A stretch of DNA of 64,000 nucleotides, taken from assembly GCA_018114805.1 (NCBI GenBank), contig CP073042.1, positions 4,092,001 to 4,156,000 on the forward strand. Reading direction: 5' to 3'. Shown here piece after piece: positions 9,206-20,800 of this stretch; position 1 is the first letter of the stretch; each line of letters begins with the position of its first letter. Origin of the DNA: Candidatus Streptomyces philanthi (lineage in GTDB: Bacteria; Actinomycetota; Actinomycetes; Streptomycetales; Streptomycetaceae). The notes beneath the pieces were generated by a model. That model made no database searches. It had not been told where the DNA came from and saw only the letters and a program-made list of their open reading frames with translations. The position numbers and the translations under genes were made by a program.

Positions 9206-9399
9206 CCGACACCCGGACGGCCCGGTGTGCGGGCGGGTGCGGGGCGCTCGCACGGTTTGTGGGGCGCTCGCGGGTGGGGGCGTGCGCCCGGCGCGGCGGG
9301 CTTGAGGGGCGTGCGCCCGGGCCCGGCCGCTTGGCATGCCGTGTGTCGTGCTGTCACCGCCGGCCGGCGCGCGAGCGAGGCGCCGCCGGCGGCGCGCTG

Positions 9400-11465
9400 T
9401 CAGGTGGGGTCGAGTCCGTGTCCGCGCAGCCAGGGCAGCGGGTCGATGGCTGAACCGCCGCCGGGGTGCACCTCGAAGTGCAGGTGCGGGCCGGTGGAGT
9501 TGCCGGAGTCGCCCGAGTAACCAATGGTGTCGCCTGCCTGCACCGATCCGGTACGCACCTTCGTGCTGCCGAGGTGGCAGTACCAGGGTCTCGGTGCCAT
9601 CGGGCGACGTCACTATCGCCATGTTCCCGTACGCGGTGTTGAACTGCGTCCGCACCGTGCCGTCGGTAGCGGCCATGACGGGCGTGCCGTAGTTGACGGG
9701 GAAGTCGATGCCGGTGTGCACCGACATCCAGTTGATGCCCGCCTGCCCGTATTGCGCGCTGAGTCGGTGCTGCTGCACCGGGAGCGCGAACTTGGGGCGC
9801 ACGGCCTCCTTGCGCGCGGCCTCCTCCGCCTTGCGCCTCTTCTCGGCGGCCTGCCGCGCCTTGAGGTCGATGCGCTCCTGGGTGCGGCTGGCGCGGTTGG
9901 CGAAGTTGTCGGCCTTCTCGGTGAGCCCGGCGAGCTGGGTGTCCAGCTTGCTGTTGGCGGCGGTGGGCTGCACCATCGGGCGGTCGGGAGCCGCCTGCGT
10001 GGTCGACTCGTCCTTCTTGTCGCCGTCGCCGCCCACGCCGCTGACGGACGCGGCGGTCACCGCCGCGACGCCCATGACGGCGACGGACGGTACGGCGACG
10101 GTCAGCAGCGCGGAACGTCGCGGGCGCGCGGCCGGCCGATGCCGGCCACGGCCGCCGTCCCGACGCGCGGGCGGGGCGGTGGCGACCGCGGCCTCGGGCT
10201 GCTGTCGACGACGGGCGGCGCGGGTGCCGGGCTCCGCGAGGGCGGGGGCCGAGGGGCCGGAGGGGTGGGGGGAGGACGCGTCGCCGGGGGCGGCGTCGAG
10301 GTCGTATGGGGCGTCGAGATCGGCCTCGCACAAGGCTGGGAAGGCGGCCGTGCGTTCAGGTTCCGCCTCGGGCGCCGGGTCGTACGCCCGCTCGTGCGCC
10401 CTGGTGTGCTCCTCGTCGCCCGACTCCGCCCACGGGTACGGCTGTTCGTAGCCGGGAGCCGCGGCGGGGGCCGTCGCGAAGAAGCCGGTGTCCCAGGCGC
10501 CGTTCTCGTCGTACTGCCCCGGCGCGCCGGCGTGCGCCTCGCCCGGCATGTACATCACCGCGTCACGGGCCACGTCGCCGGCGGCGTCCGGAACCTGGAA
10601 GGAGCCGGTGTCCCACTGGATGCTGCCGTACGGACCGGACCCGTGCCCGTCGGTCTCCCACTGGCTGGTGTCCCACTGACCGGTCTCGTGCTGTCCGGTG
10701 TCCCACTGGTCGGTGTCGTTGCGCCCGGCCTCGTGGCGCCCGGCCTCGCGCGGGGCGCCGTCGAAGGCGCCGGTGTTCCACTGTGTGGCGTCGAACTGCC
10801 CGGAGTCGAACTGTCCGGTGCCGTACGCCTGGCCCGCCGTCTGGTCGGCGAAGGGACCGACGTCGAAGGTGCCGGTGGTGAAGGGGCCGCCGTCTAACTG
10901 ACCGGTGTCCGCGGGCCCGGCGACGAACGGCCCGGTCGCGAACTGCCCGGTGTCGTACGGGCCGGCCTCGAACCGCCCGGTGTCCAACCGTCCCGCGTCA
11001 GGCTGCTCCGCCCCCCCAGGCGCTGGCGTCCCACTGACCGGAGGAGTCGGTGTCCGCGCCGGTGAACGGCCCCGTGGCGGGCTGCGGATAACCGGTTGCG
11101 GCGGCCCAGTTGGCCGTGGTGTCGTAGCTGCCGGTGTCATAGCCGTTCGACTGATCGTCGTACGCGGCGTTCCACTGCCCGGCGTCGTAGGAGTCGGACG
11201 AGTGCCCGTCGTAGCCGGCGTCGTGCGCGGCGTGCTGCTGCCGTCCGCCGTCCGAGGCATCGGGGAGCGCGGGGTCGCCGGCTCCGTCGGCTTCGCCGTA
11301 ACCGGTCGCGAACTGGTCGAAGGTACCGGTGGCGTAACCGTCGTACCCGGAATAGCCGTGCTGTGCGCTCTGCTGGTCATACGACCCGTAATGCGCTGAT
11401 GAGGCATCGGGAATATGGGCCGCCGGGTCTGGGTTCCCCGACGGGTGACGGTTGTTCACCACCAA
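9400..11465 (-). pseudogene. Membrane-anchored M23 metallopeptidase with N-terminal repeats, frameshifted
   Basis: The intact protein would have about 680 residues: a GTG/TTG start near 11465 (VVNNRHPSGNPDPAAHIPDA), a long acidic Gly/Tyr/Trp-rich cytoplasmic region with a period-5 repeat, a basic patch, one membrane span (LLTVAVPSVAVMGVAAVTAA), a short coiled coil (TQERIDLKARQAAEKRRKAE) and a LytM/M23 domain (HTGIDFPVNYGTPV, then HLHFEVHPGG near the end). Two frame breaks are seen. One is in a seven-base G/C run at 11011-11017. The other is near 9590, where one extra base turns WYCHLGST into LVLPPRQ. M23 enzymes cut peptide cross-links in peptidoglycan or activate other hydrolases. The domain order is firm. 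Activity as sequenced is doubtful, since the last 66 residues, including the HLH metal ligands, are out of frame. Confidence 0.8.
10595..10995 (-). repeat. Period-5 amino-acid repeat array in the M23 protein
   Basis: Within the M23 gene about 24 consecutive five-residue units fit the pattern [DE]-[TA]-G-[QP]-[FW]: for example DTGRF EAGPY DTGQF ATGPF, then DTGQL DGGPF TTGTF DVGPF, later DTGQH ETGQW DTSQW. In DNA this appears as a degenerate 15-bp periodicity. It lies N-terminal to the membrane span and so is probably cytoplasmic. Confidence 0.8.
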
Positions 11466-12221
11466 CTTCTTTCGCCTCGACAGCAGGAGAATTAGCGGCC
11501 ACTGTACCCGGCGGTATGCCACGCCGACAATCTTCCGCAGGCTTCTTGCTCGCCGAGAACGGGCATTTGGTCGCCTTTCGCCGCGTCGATCGGCATTACT
11601 TGGCCGTGTGTTCGATATCTGTTCGATAAATTTCGCCATGATCGCGCACCCGAAGCCACTTCTCGAGCGTCTACGGGCCCTCTGCGAGGGGGCTGCGCGG
11701 GGGGCTCGTGTGCCGGCTTCGCGTAAGCCGTAATCGCCGCGCGGGTGACCAAACTTGTGCCGGGTGCCGGGTGCCGGGTGCCGGGTGCCGGGTGCCGGGT
11801 GCCGGGTGCCGGGTGCCCGGTGCCGGGTGCCGGGTGCGACCGGGGGCGCGGCTCGTGATGCGCTGGGCGGCGGTTGGGGCGGGTGGGTCGCGCTGTGGCG
11901 CGTGTGGTGAGGCGGGGGGACCAGTGGGCCGAGGCCGGGGAAGCCGGCCGGTGTGGGCCGTACCCTGGGCCGGGCGGCTGACGGCGCAGGGTACGGCGAC
12001 TTCACGATGGCTTACCCGGTCGTCCCGCGAGCTCGCCGCGTAGCGTACGTGGTGTCCACGTGTGATTTCCCCCTCCCTCTTCACCGGGAAACGGCCGGGT
12101 GCGGGATGCTGGCGATAACGTTCGTTCACACCTATGGTCCAGTGACGGCAGTCGTGCGTGGCACGTGCTGGCCGCCTGCGGGAGCAGGGGCCAGGAATCC
12201 ATAAAGGCATGGAGGGCAGTG
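11466..12221. other. Intergenic region between the M23 gene and icmB, with a minisatellite
   Basis: No coding region is supported in these 756 bp. The segment 11480-11700 is less GC-rich and probably holds the M23-gene promoter. A 7-bp minisatellite occupies 11757-11833. The last 100 bp before icmB probably carry its promoter, but I cannot assign hexamers with confidence. Confidence 0.6.
11757..11833. repeat. Heptanucleotide minisatellite, 11 units of GTGCCGG
   Basis: Eleven head-to-tail copies of GTGCCGG run from 11757 to 11833. Only one unit deviates (GTGCCCG at 11813). Period 7 shifts frame every unit, so it is not a coding repeat. It should be prone to slippage and copy-number variation between strains. 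Confidence 0.95.
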
Positions 12222-12635
<414 letters not shown>

Positions 12636-12871
12636 CTCCCCGCCTACCGGCCCCCGGTCCCGCGCCCCGCGGTGGCCGGTGGCCGCTCGTCCGTCGCGGG
12701 CGGTACGAGGGCGGGGGCGTGCGGCAGGTTCCGCCGTAGGCGGCGCCGGTGGCGGGGGTCCGGCGTACGCCCGCACGCAGCCGCGAAGGCCGGCCGGCGC
12801 CGCGCGCGACCGCCCGCAGGGCGCCCGGTGCGGTGCGATACCCGCGGACCAGCACCCGACGCCGTCTCTGC

Positions 12872-14596
12872 CTAGCGCTCGCTGGCTTTCGCCCCTCCCG
12901 TCTCCTCCGTGTCTCCTGGGGCCGGTGTGCCGGCCGGTCGGCCCGGTGTGGCGGCCAGTTCCGCCTGCATGGTGGCGTGCAGCCGCAACGTGCCGACCAG
13001 CCGTTGGAACGCCTCCGACCAGTAGCCGACCGCCCCCGGCGCGCCGTCGCGGGGTTCCTCCGCTATCGCGGTCAGCACCTCGAGCCGATCGGCCAGCGCC
13101 GGGTCGAGGCACCGCTCGGCCAGGCCCATCACCCCGCTGAAGCTCCAGGGGTAACTGCCGGCGTCGCGGGCGATGTCGAGGGTGTCCACCACCGCCACGG
13201 CACCGTACAGACGCCGAGCAGCCGGAACGCGTCGGACAAGCCGTGCACCGCGATGAACTCCGCCACCCACGTGGCCCGCCCGCCGCCGGCAGCACCGCCA
13301 ACAACTTGGCCGGATCGCGCCAGGACAGACCGGCGGCCGTCGGGGACAGGTGTGACCGCCCAGCGCCGCCTGTGCCGCGCGGGCGCCACCGGCGGGCGGG
13401 TCGGTGAGCGGCGCTGACGGGTCCGTCTCCGGGGTGTTGAGCCGTCTCCGGGGTGTTGAGCAGGGCGCGGGCCCAGTCGGCGTTCCGCTCTCGCACGGCG
13501 GCGCGGTCCCAGGCCGCGTGCAACTCGGCCTGCCAGTCGTCGGCGACCGGCAGGGCGAGGATCTGCGCGGGCGTGCGCCGGCCGAACCGTTCGGCCCAGG
13601 CGTCGAGCGGGGTCGCCTCCACCAACTGGCCCAACCACCAGGCCCGTTCACCGCGCCCCGACGCCGGCTTGACGATGACACCCTCGCGCTCCATCTCGCT
13701 GTCGCAGCTCGCGGGCGGTGCCACGGCCAGCACGGGGCGGCCGGTGTCCTCGTGCAGGGTGACGCAGCCCGTCGAGCGGGCGGCCATCCGCGCGGCGAGC
13801 GCGGAGCCGGGCAGCGCCGCGAGCAGTTCAGCCGCGGTGGCGCGCACGTTGCGGCTGCGGTCGGACAGGGCCTGCTCCACGAAGGGCTCGTCGGCCTGCG
13901 AGAGGCCTTCGCGCAACGAGTCGAGGAACATCAGCCGGTCCTCGGCCCGCTCGGTGCTCCAGGTGCGGGAGAGAAGGGCCAGCGCCCCGGCCGGGTCCCG
14001 GCGGCGCAGCGAGGCCAGCAGTGCCACCCGCTCCGCGAACAGTCCTTCCTCCCAGACGCGCTGTGTCGCCGCCGCGCAGGGCGAACTTCCAGTCCGGGTT
14101 GAGCCGCGCCAGCCACAGCGCGCGGGCCCGCGAGGGTGAGCGCGGCCGGGCGCAGGTCGGTGCGCGCGCGGGCCGCGTCGAGCAGGGCCGAGGGCGCTCG
14201 GTAGCCGTGCCGATTGGCGGCGGACAGCCACTGCGGCAGCAGTTCCGCCAGGTCGGGTGCGGTACGCGAGCCGCTGCCCCCGGAACCGGCGCGCTCGGTG
14301 AGCAGCATGGCCAGCCGCACGTGGGCCGCGGGCGGCAGACCCGGCCGCGGGTCGGCGGGTGCCGGGGCGGGGCCGCGCCGCGCGGCGGCGGGCCGCAGCC
14401 CCGCCCGGCGCTGCACGGTACTGATCGCAGCGGCCTCCAGGAGCGCCGCCGCGGGGTCCTGGCCCGGCCGCGCGGCTACCGGCGGCGTGCGCCGGTCGGT
14501 GCCGAGGAGCGCGGCGGCCAGCAGGTCGCCCCAGTCGGCCACTGGGCGTACGCCTTCGGGCGCCGCCGGGGCAGCCGATGTGTCGGTCAACGTCAC
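12872..14596 (-). pseudogene. DUF5691 family protein of the MoxR/VWA cluster, multiply frameshifted
   Basis: A GTG at 14596, preceded by GGAGG, starts TLTDTSAAPAAPEGV and then WGDLLAAALLGTDRRTPPV, the typical DUF5691 opening. Family-like segments follow in shifting frames: ALWLARLNPDWKFALRGG, then EEGLFAERVALLASLRRRDP, ERAEDRLMFLDSLREGLS, WWLGQLVEATPLDAWAERFG, and a final part reading GSYPWSFSGVMGLAERCLDP to AKASER at 12872. At least five frame breaks are needed: two between 14060 and 14130, the 19-bp tandem duplication at 13423-13460, and others near 13345, 13275 and 13210. The alpha-helical body resembles HEAT-type repeats, which is my inference. The molecular role is unknown. It is downstream of the SWIM gene on the same strand. 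Confidence 0.7.
13423..13460. repeat. 19-bp perfect tandem duplication inside the DUF5691 gene
   Basis: CCGTCTCCGGGGTGTTGAG occurs at 13423-13441 and 13442-13460. The 19-bp length shifts the frame (1 mod 3), duplicating the codons for the LNTPET segment. Confidence 0.95.
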
Positions 14597-14962
14597 AGTG
14601 TGCCTCCAGGGAAGGTGGAGCGGCAGGGCGGCGGCTTCGGCGGGTCGGCCGGACGCCAGGTGCGGCCGGTCGGCGGGCTCGGCGGCGCGAGGTGCGGGCC
14701 GTGCGCCCGCCGGGGTGCCCGGTCGGTCCGTCGGTGGCCGGGTGACGGCGTGCGGGGCCGCCCTGGTGTGGTGCCGCCGGGGCGCGTCGGCCACGGCGGG
14801 CGCGCTGACGGGGTCGGCGCTGACAGCATGGTGGCGGGCGGCGTGGCCGCGTACCGGTCGCGCGTGCGCCCGTGACGAGGCGCGCGTGTCGCGGCGCGTG
14901 TGCAACCAGGCGCACACGTGACCAGGCGCGTGCGTGCCCGGGGAGTGGCGCGGCCCGTGGCG
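14597..14962. other. Gap between the DUF5691 and SWIM genes
   Basis: These 366 bp show no convincing gene. The sequence is GC-rich with irregular direct repeats of GTGCG/CGTGC type around 14860-14950. The flanking genes point the same way, so transcription probably reads through. Confidence 0.5.
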
Positions 14963-16574
14963 TCACGGTCCGGTGCGGCTGGTGCCGGAGGTGAGCGCGA
15001 CCGGCGCGCCGTTCCAGGCGGTCAGCGGCACGAAGCCGCGGTGTCCGCACTCGCCGAAGACCGTGAGGGGGGCGCCGCCGGATATCGCGGTGAGCTGCCA
15101 CAGGTTGCTCGCGCAGCGCGGGTCGATGGGCAGGGCGAGTTCCCCGCCCGCGTCGGCGAGTTGCCAACCGCCGTCACCGGCCCGGTCCGCTGATCCGGTG
15201 GGGTCCGCCCCGCCGCCCCGCTGTCCGCCGCGCGGGGCGCCCGCGCCGGCGAGGGCCTCCAGGGTGGCCGCGCCCGGCACGGGGACGACCCGGGAGAGGA
15301 CCACGGGCCAGGCGTCGAGCCAGGGATCGTCCCGCAGCGCGGTGCCGTACGCGGCCAGGGCGGTGGCGACGTCCACGCCGGGCGGGGCTGCCCCGGCCGC
15401 GCCGGCCGCGCGCGTGGCGCCGGCGTGCCGTGCGGAGTCCGGGTCCGCGCCGGCTGACCGGGCCGGGGCAGCAGCAGCCGCCAGTTCGGGTTCCGAAGGG
15501 ATGGCGGGGGCGGGCGTGCCGCCGCCGCTGTTCCCGTAACGCCGGCCGAGGGCGGCGCGCAGGGGGCGGGCGGCCGGTAGTACGCGAGGTCCGCGTCGAG
15601 CACCAGGCCGACCGGGAGGGCCACAGTTCGGGGGCGCGGCCGGCGGCGCCGAAGGAGAGCAGCAGGGCCATCCGGCCCGTGCGCTCGCCGCGCAGCCACA
15701 CCCGCCGGGTGGTCAGCTTGCCGTCGTCGCTGTCTTGCCGGCCGAGCACCAACCAGTCGTCGCGGACCGGTGCCGCCGTGGCCAGCAGCTCCGCCGTGTC
15801 CGTGGTCAGCCCGACCCGCGTGCGGGCCGTGGCGGCCAGTGGGGCGGGGAGGTCGGCCACGCGCTGGAAGCCCTCGCTGAGCAGGTGCAGGAGTGCGCAT
15901 TCCTCCAGCAGACGGGACGGCCAGCCGGCCCCCGACGTGGTGATCGCCCCCAGTTCCCGCACCCGCGCCGCGAGGCCCGGGGCCTGGGCGTCGACCATGC
16001 GGGCGGCCGTCTCATCCCACTGCGCGTATCCGGACCGGTCGGCGCCGGCCAGGCCGTCCCGGACGAGGTCGGTCAGCCGTTGCTCCAACTCGGTCGCGCC
16101 CGCGGCGATGCGTCGCTCGCGCTGCTCGATCCGGTCGGCGCGGCGCCGCGCCGCCGCCCCGTCGTCACCGGCCGCCCCCTCGCCGGCGCCCGCCCCCTGC
16201 GCGCCGGCGTACGAGGCCGCCTCGCGCTCCGCGCGCTCGCGCCGGCCGGTCAGCCACTCCGCGGCCCACGGTGGCGCCTCGGCGTCGGGCACCGGCTCCC
16301 CGGTGGCCCAGAGCAACAGCAGGCTCAGCGCGTGCTTGCACGGAAACTTGCGACTCGGGCAACTGCATCGGTACGCCGGGCCCGAGAGGTCGATCACGGT
16401 CTGGTACGGCTTGCTGCCGCTGCCCGAGCACAGCCCCCACAGCGCCCCGTCGCGCACGCCGGTGCCCGACCACGGCGCGGGCGACGACAGCTTGCCGCCC
16501 GCCTTCTGTGACGCGGCGTCAGGAGCCAGCGCGAGCACCTGTTCCGCCGTCCATCGTTCCCCCTGCCAATTCAT
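14963..16574 (-). pseudogene. SWIM zinc-finger protein of the MoxR/VWA cluster, frameshifted
   Basis: An ATG at 16574 opens MNWQGERWTAEQVLALAPDA. Residues about 60-85 form a SWIM zinc finger: YRCSCPSRKFPCKHALSLLL gives C-x-C-x6-C-x-H. A basic helical region (RRRADRIEQRERRIAAGATE) and an alpha-rich domain follow. The frame breaks near 15630 (GRAPEL to ALPVGLVLDADLAYY) and again near 15578. The C-terminal part then reads GVDVATALAAYGTALRDDPW and ends LTVFGECGHRGFVPLTAWNG at 14963. SWIM domains bind zinc and mediate DNA or protein contacts. The gene starts 141 bp from the divergent moxR-like gene, with a long inverted repeat between them. The assignment is solid; the target is unknown. Confidence 0.75.
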
Positions 16575-16589
16575 GTCCACGACGCTAGG

Positions 16590-16655
16590 CCACCCCACTG
16601 ACAATCGCGCTGACCTGCTGTTTCCCCAGCCCGAGCGGGATTGTCAGAGGGGTGG
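16590..16655. promoter_or_regulatory. Long dyad in the divergent SWIM/MoxR promoter region
   Basis: The 22-bp arms 16590-16611 and 16634-16655 are inverted copies matching at 20 of 22 positions, with a 22-bp spacer. Each arm carries TTGTCAG reading outwards towards its own gene (plus strand 16641-16647; minus strand in the left arm), resembling a -35 hexamer. Position and symmetry suggest either a common regulator or mirrored promoters that drive the two arms of the cluster together. Confidence 0.7.
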
Positions 16656-16715
16656 TGCATGGTGGATGACGTCCCCGGCTGAGGCAGCCGGACGGGCAGG
16701 TGAAGAGGGGGATTT

Positions 16716-17877
16716 GTGACCGTGTCTGGAACCGCGAACACCGTATCGGACACCGCGCGGGCCGCGTCGGAGGCCACCGCGACCGCCGACGCCGCACCGC
16801 AGGCCGAGGAGCGCCTGGAGGCGCTCCGACCGCACGCCGAGGACGCGTTCGTCGAGGAGCTGGCCGCCCTCGCCGCGGCCGACCAACTGGCGGCTCTCGC
16901 CCTGGGCCGTGGCCACGTACCTGCTGGGCGGCACCCTGCCGGACGGCACCGTGATCACTCAGAAGTACGTGGGACCGCGCCGCATCGTCGAGGTCGCCGT
17001 GACGACGCTGGCCACGGACCGGGCACTGCTGCTGCTAGGCGTGCCGGGCACCGCCAAGACCTGGGTGTCGGAGCACCTGGCGGCGGCGGTGAGCGGCGAC
17101 TCGACCCTGCTGGTGCAGGGCACGGCGGGCACCTCGGAGGAGGCCATCAGGTACGGCTGGAACTACGCCCAGCTCCTGGCCCACGGGCCGAGCCGGGACG
17201 CCCTGGTGCCCAGCCCGGTGATGCGGGCCATGGCCGAGGGCATGACCGCGCGCGTGGAGGAGCTGACCCGCATCCCGGCCGACGTGCAGGACACGCTGAT
17301 CACCATCCTGTCGGAGAAGACGCTGCCCATCCCGGAGTTGGGCGCCGAGGTGCAGGCGGTGCGCGGGTTCAACCTGATCGCCACGGCCAACGACCGGGAC
17401 CGGGGCAACAACGAGCTGTCCAGCGCCCTGCGCCGCCGGTTCAACACCGTGGTGCTGCCGCTGCCCGGCACGCCCGAGGAGGAGGTCGAGATCGTCGCGC
17501 GCCGCGTCGACCAGCTCGGCACGTCGCTCGACCTGCCGTCCACGCCCGAGGCCATAGCGGAGATCAGGCCCGTGGTCACGGTCTTCCGCGAGCTGCGCTC
17601 CGGGATGACCAGCGGCGGCCGGACCAAGCTCAAGTCGCCGTCGGGCACGTTGTCCACGGCCGAGGCGATCTCGGTCGTCACCGGCGGCCTGGCGCTGGCC
17701 GCGCACTTCGGCGACGGCGTGCTGCGCGCGGACGACGTGGCGGCGGGCATCCTGGGCGCCGTCGTCCGCGACCCGGCCGCCGACCGCGTGATCTGGCAGG
17801 AGTACGTGGAGACGGTCGTGCGCGAGCGCGATGGCTGGAAGGACTTCTACCGCGCCTGCCGCGAGGTGAGCGCGTGA
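16716..17877 (+). pseudogene. MoxR-type AAA+ ATPase, frameshifted near the N-terminus
   Basis: GTG at 16716 (after GAGGGGGA) starts TVSGTANTVSDTARAASEAT and reads to about 16880. One base must then be added to enter the main frame: NWRLSPWAVATYLLGG, Walker A GVPGTAKTW, VEELTRIPADVQDTLITILS (Walker B region with Glu-Glu), sensor-1 IATANDRDRG and the arginine-finger segment ALRRRFN. About 385 residues in the intact form. MoxR ATPases are chaperone-like remodelers that work with VWA partners, and here a VWA gene follows two genes downstream. The stop at 17875-17877 overlaps the next start by GTGA. The ATPase core is intact, and a start such as GTG 16909 could still make a nearly complete domain. 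Confidence 0.85.
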
Positions 17878-20800
17878 CGCACGCGCACGAGCGGGGAGCG
17901 TCCGCGTCCGACGCGGCGCGGGCACTCCCCGAGGCGGCCGGTGCGCGTGGGGGCGCGCCCACCGGCCCGGGCGCCGGGGCCGATTCGGGGGCCGGCGGCC
18001 CAGCACGAGGCACGCGGTCGAGCGCGCGTGCCGGCACGGATGCAGGTTCGAGTGCGCTGTTGGGCGCGGTCGCGGGTCGAGCCGCGACCGCCCCCGGGGC
18101 GCCGTTCACGGGCGCGGGGGTGGCGATGTTCCGGCAGGGATCGGTTACGTGCGAGGAGAACGCGGTGGACGCTTCGTGGGGGAGTACGGCGGATGATTCC
18201 GCCGGTGCGGGAGTCGTCGCCGTAGCGGACGAGGCCGACGGCGGCCCGTCCACGGGGGAGGCACGGGCCCTGGCGCGGGCGGCCAGGGCGATCGGTGAGC
18301 GGGCCGCGCGACAGGCCGGGTCGACCGCCGCGACCGACGGCGGCGCGGGACCGCTGCTCCTGGGCGTCCGGTACCACGGGCCGGGCTCGGCCCGCGCCGT
18401 GCTGGCCGCGCTGGAGCGGTGCGCGCCGAAGGCCGTGCTGATCGAGGTCCCGCCGGAGGGGGACGCGCTGCTGCCGCTGGCCGCCGACCCGCGGATCCGG
18501 CCCCCGGTCGCGCTGCTCGCGCACGTCGCGAACGAGCCGGGCCGGGCGGCGTTCTGGCCGCTCGCCGAGTTCTCGCCGGAGTGGGTGGCGATCCGCTGGG
18601 CCCTGCGGCACGACGTTCCGGTGCGCTTCATCGACCTGCCGGCGGCACACACGTTGGCGCTCACCGGCGCGAGCGAGGACACCGGCGCCGACGCGCCGGG
18701 GCGCGGGGGTCCCGACGCGGCGGACCACGGCGACGGCCCGCACGACGAAGGCGACGCGCCGGTGCGGGTCGACCCGCTGGCGGCGCTCGCGGCAGCAGCG
18801 GGGTACGACGACCCCGAGCGGTGGTGGGAGGACGTCGTCGAGCACCGAGGTGAGCCCGCGCCGGACGACGACACCGACCGCCTGGTCGGGCCGGCGCGCG
18901 CGCTCGCCCAGGACGACGGGCGCGACGGGCACGCGACGGCCCGGGCCCGGGTGCTGGCCCCGTTCGCGGCCATCGGCGAGGCCATGACCGCCCTGCGCGC
19001 CGAGCACGAGCCCGCCGGGCCGGACGGGTCCGCCGCGCGGGGCGGACCCGACGGCCGAGGCGGCCCCGACGACCGGGGTGACCAGGGAGATAAGGGAGGC
19101 CCGGGCGGCGCGGACGGCCCGGACCGGGACGCGGTGCGCGAGGCGCACATGCGGCTGCGGCTGCGTGAGGCGCGGCCCGAGTTCGGCGACGACGTCGCGA
19201 TCGTCTGCGGCGCCTTGCACGTGCCGGCGTTGACCACCAAGACCACCGTGGCCGCCGAACGCGGGCTGCTGCGCGGCCTGCCGAAGGCCAAGGTGGAGCT
19301 GAGCTGGGTGCCTTGGACCCACCGCAGGCTGTCCCGTGCCAGCGGGTACGGCGCGGGCATCACCTCGCCGGGCTGGTACGGGCACCTCTTCGGTGCGCCG
19401 GACCGGCCCGTGGAGCGCTGGCTGAAGAAGGTCGCGGGGCTGCTGCGGGAGGAGGACTACCCCGTGTCGACGGCGCACGTCATCGAGGCCGTACGGCTCG
19501 CGGACACCCTCGCCGTCCTGCGGGGCCGCCCGCTGGCGGGGCTCACCGAGACCACCGACGCCATCCGGTCGGTGCTCTGCGAGGGATCGGACGTGCCGCT
19601 GTCCGTGGTCCGCGAGCGGCTGGTGGTCGGCGACGACATCGGCGAGGTCCCCGACGCGGCCCCCGCCACGCCGTTGCAGCGCGACCTGGCCCGGGCCCAG
19701 CGCGCCCTGCGCCTGAAGCCGACGGCGACCGACCGCGAGATGGAGCTCGACCTGCGGAAGGAGACCGACGCGGAGCGCAGCGCGCTGCTGCACCGGCTGG
19801 GGCTGCTCGGCATCGCGTGGGGCGTGCCGGCGCGCGACGCCCGCGCCAACACCGGCACGTTCCGCGAGACCTGGCGACTGCGGTGGGAGCCCGAACTGGC
19901 GGTGCGGGTCGCCGAGGCCGGCGTCTGGGGAACCACGGTGCGCTCGGCCGCGACCGCGCGGGCGGCGGCCCTGGCCGTCTACGCGGAGGGGCTGGCCGAC
20001 GTCACCGAACTGGCCGAGCGCTGCCTGCTCGCCGGACTGCCCGACGCGCTCCCGGTCGTGATGCCGCTGCTCGCGGACCGGGCCGCGCTCGCCGCCGATG
20101 TGGGCCACCTTGCCCAGGCGCTGCCCGCGCTGGTGCGGTCCGTGCGCTACGGCGACGTGCGGGGTACGGACGCGGCGGCGCTCGGCGAGGTCGCCGTCGG
20201 CCTCGCCGAGCGGGTCTGCGTCGGCCTGTCACCCGCCTGCGTGGGCCTGGACGTGGACGGCGCCGAGGAGGTGCGCGGCCACCTGGACGTGGCCCACCGG
20301 GCCATCGGCCTGCTGGCCGAGACCCGCGCTCCGGCGGCCGGGCCCGCTGACCGCGCGGCTTCGCGCACCCCACGGCCCACCGCCCCCGCCATCCCCAGCG
20401 AGCCGGGCCTGCGGACCCGCTGGTCCGCCGTGCTGCGCGTGCTGGCGGAACGGGACGGCATGCCCGGCCTCATCCGGGGCCGGACCGCCCGACTCCTGCT
20501 CGACGAAGGACAGTTGGCCGACGGCGAGGCCGCCCGTCTGATTGGGCTCGCCCTGTCGCCGGGCACGCCGCCGGTCGCGGCAGTCGCCTGGATCGAGGGG
20601 TTCGTCGGGGGGAGCTGGCGGCGGCATGCTCCTCGTCCACGACGAACGGCTGCTCGGCCTGGTGGACGACTGGCTGTGCGGCGTGGCACCCGACGCGTTC
20701 ACCGACGTCCTGCCGTTGCTGCGGCGCACCTCCTCCGCGTACGAGGAGGGGGTGCGCCGCACGCTCGGCGAACTGGTGCGCCGCGGCCCGGGCGGCGGCG

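Noticed and set aside
11757..11833. CRISPR or iteron origin
   Set aside because: The unit is only 7 bp with no spacers, and there is no replication gene nearby. A slippage minisatellite is the simpler reading.
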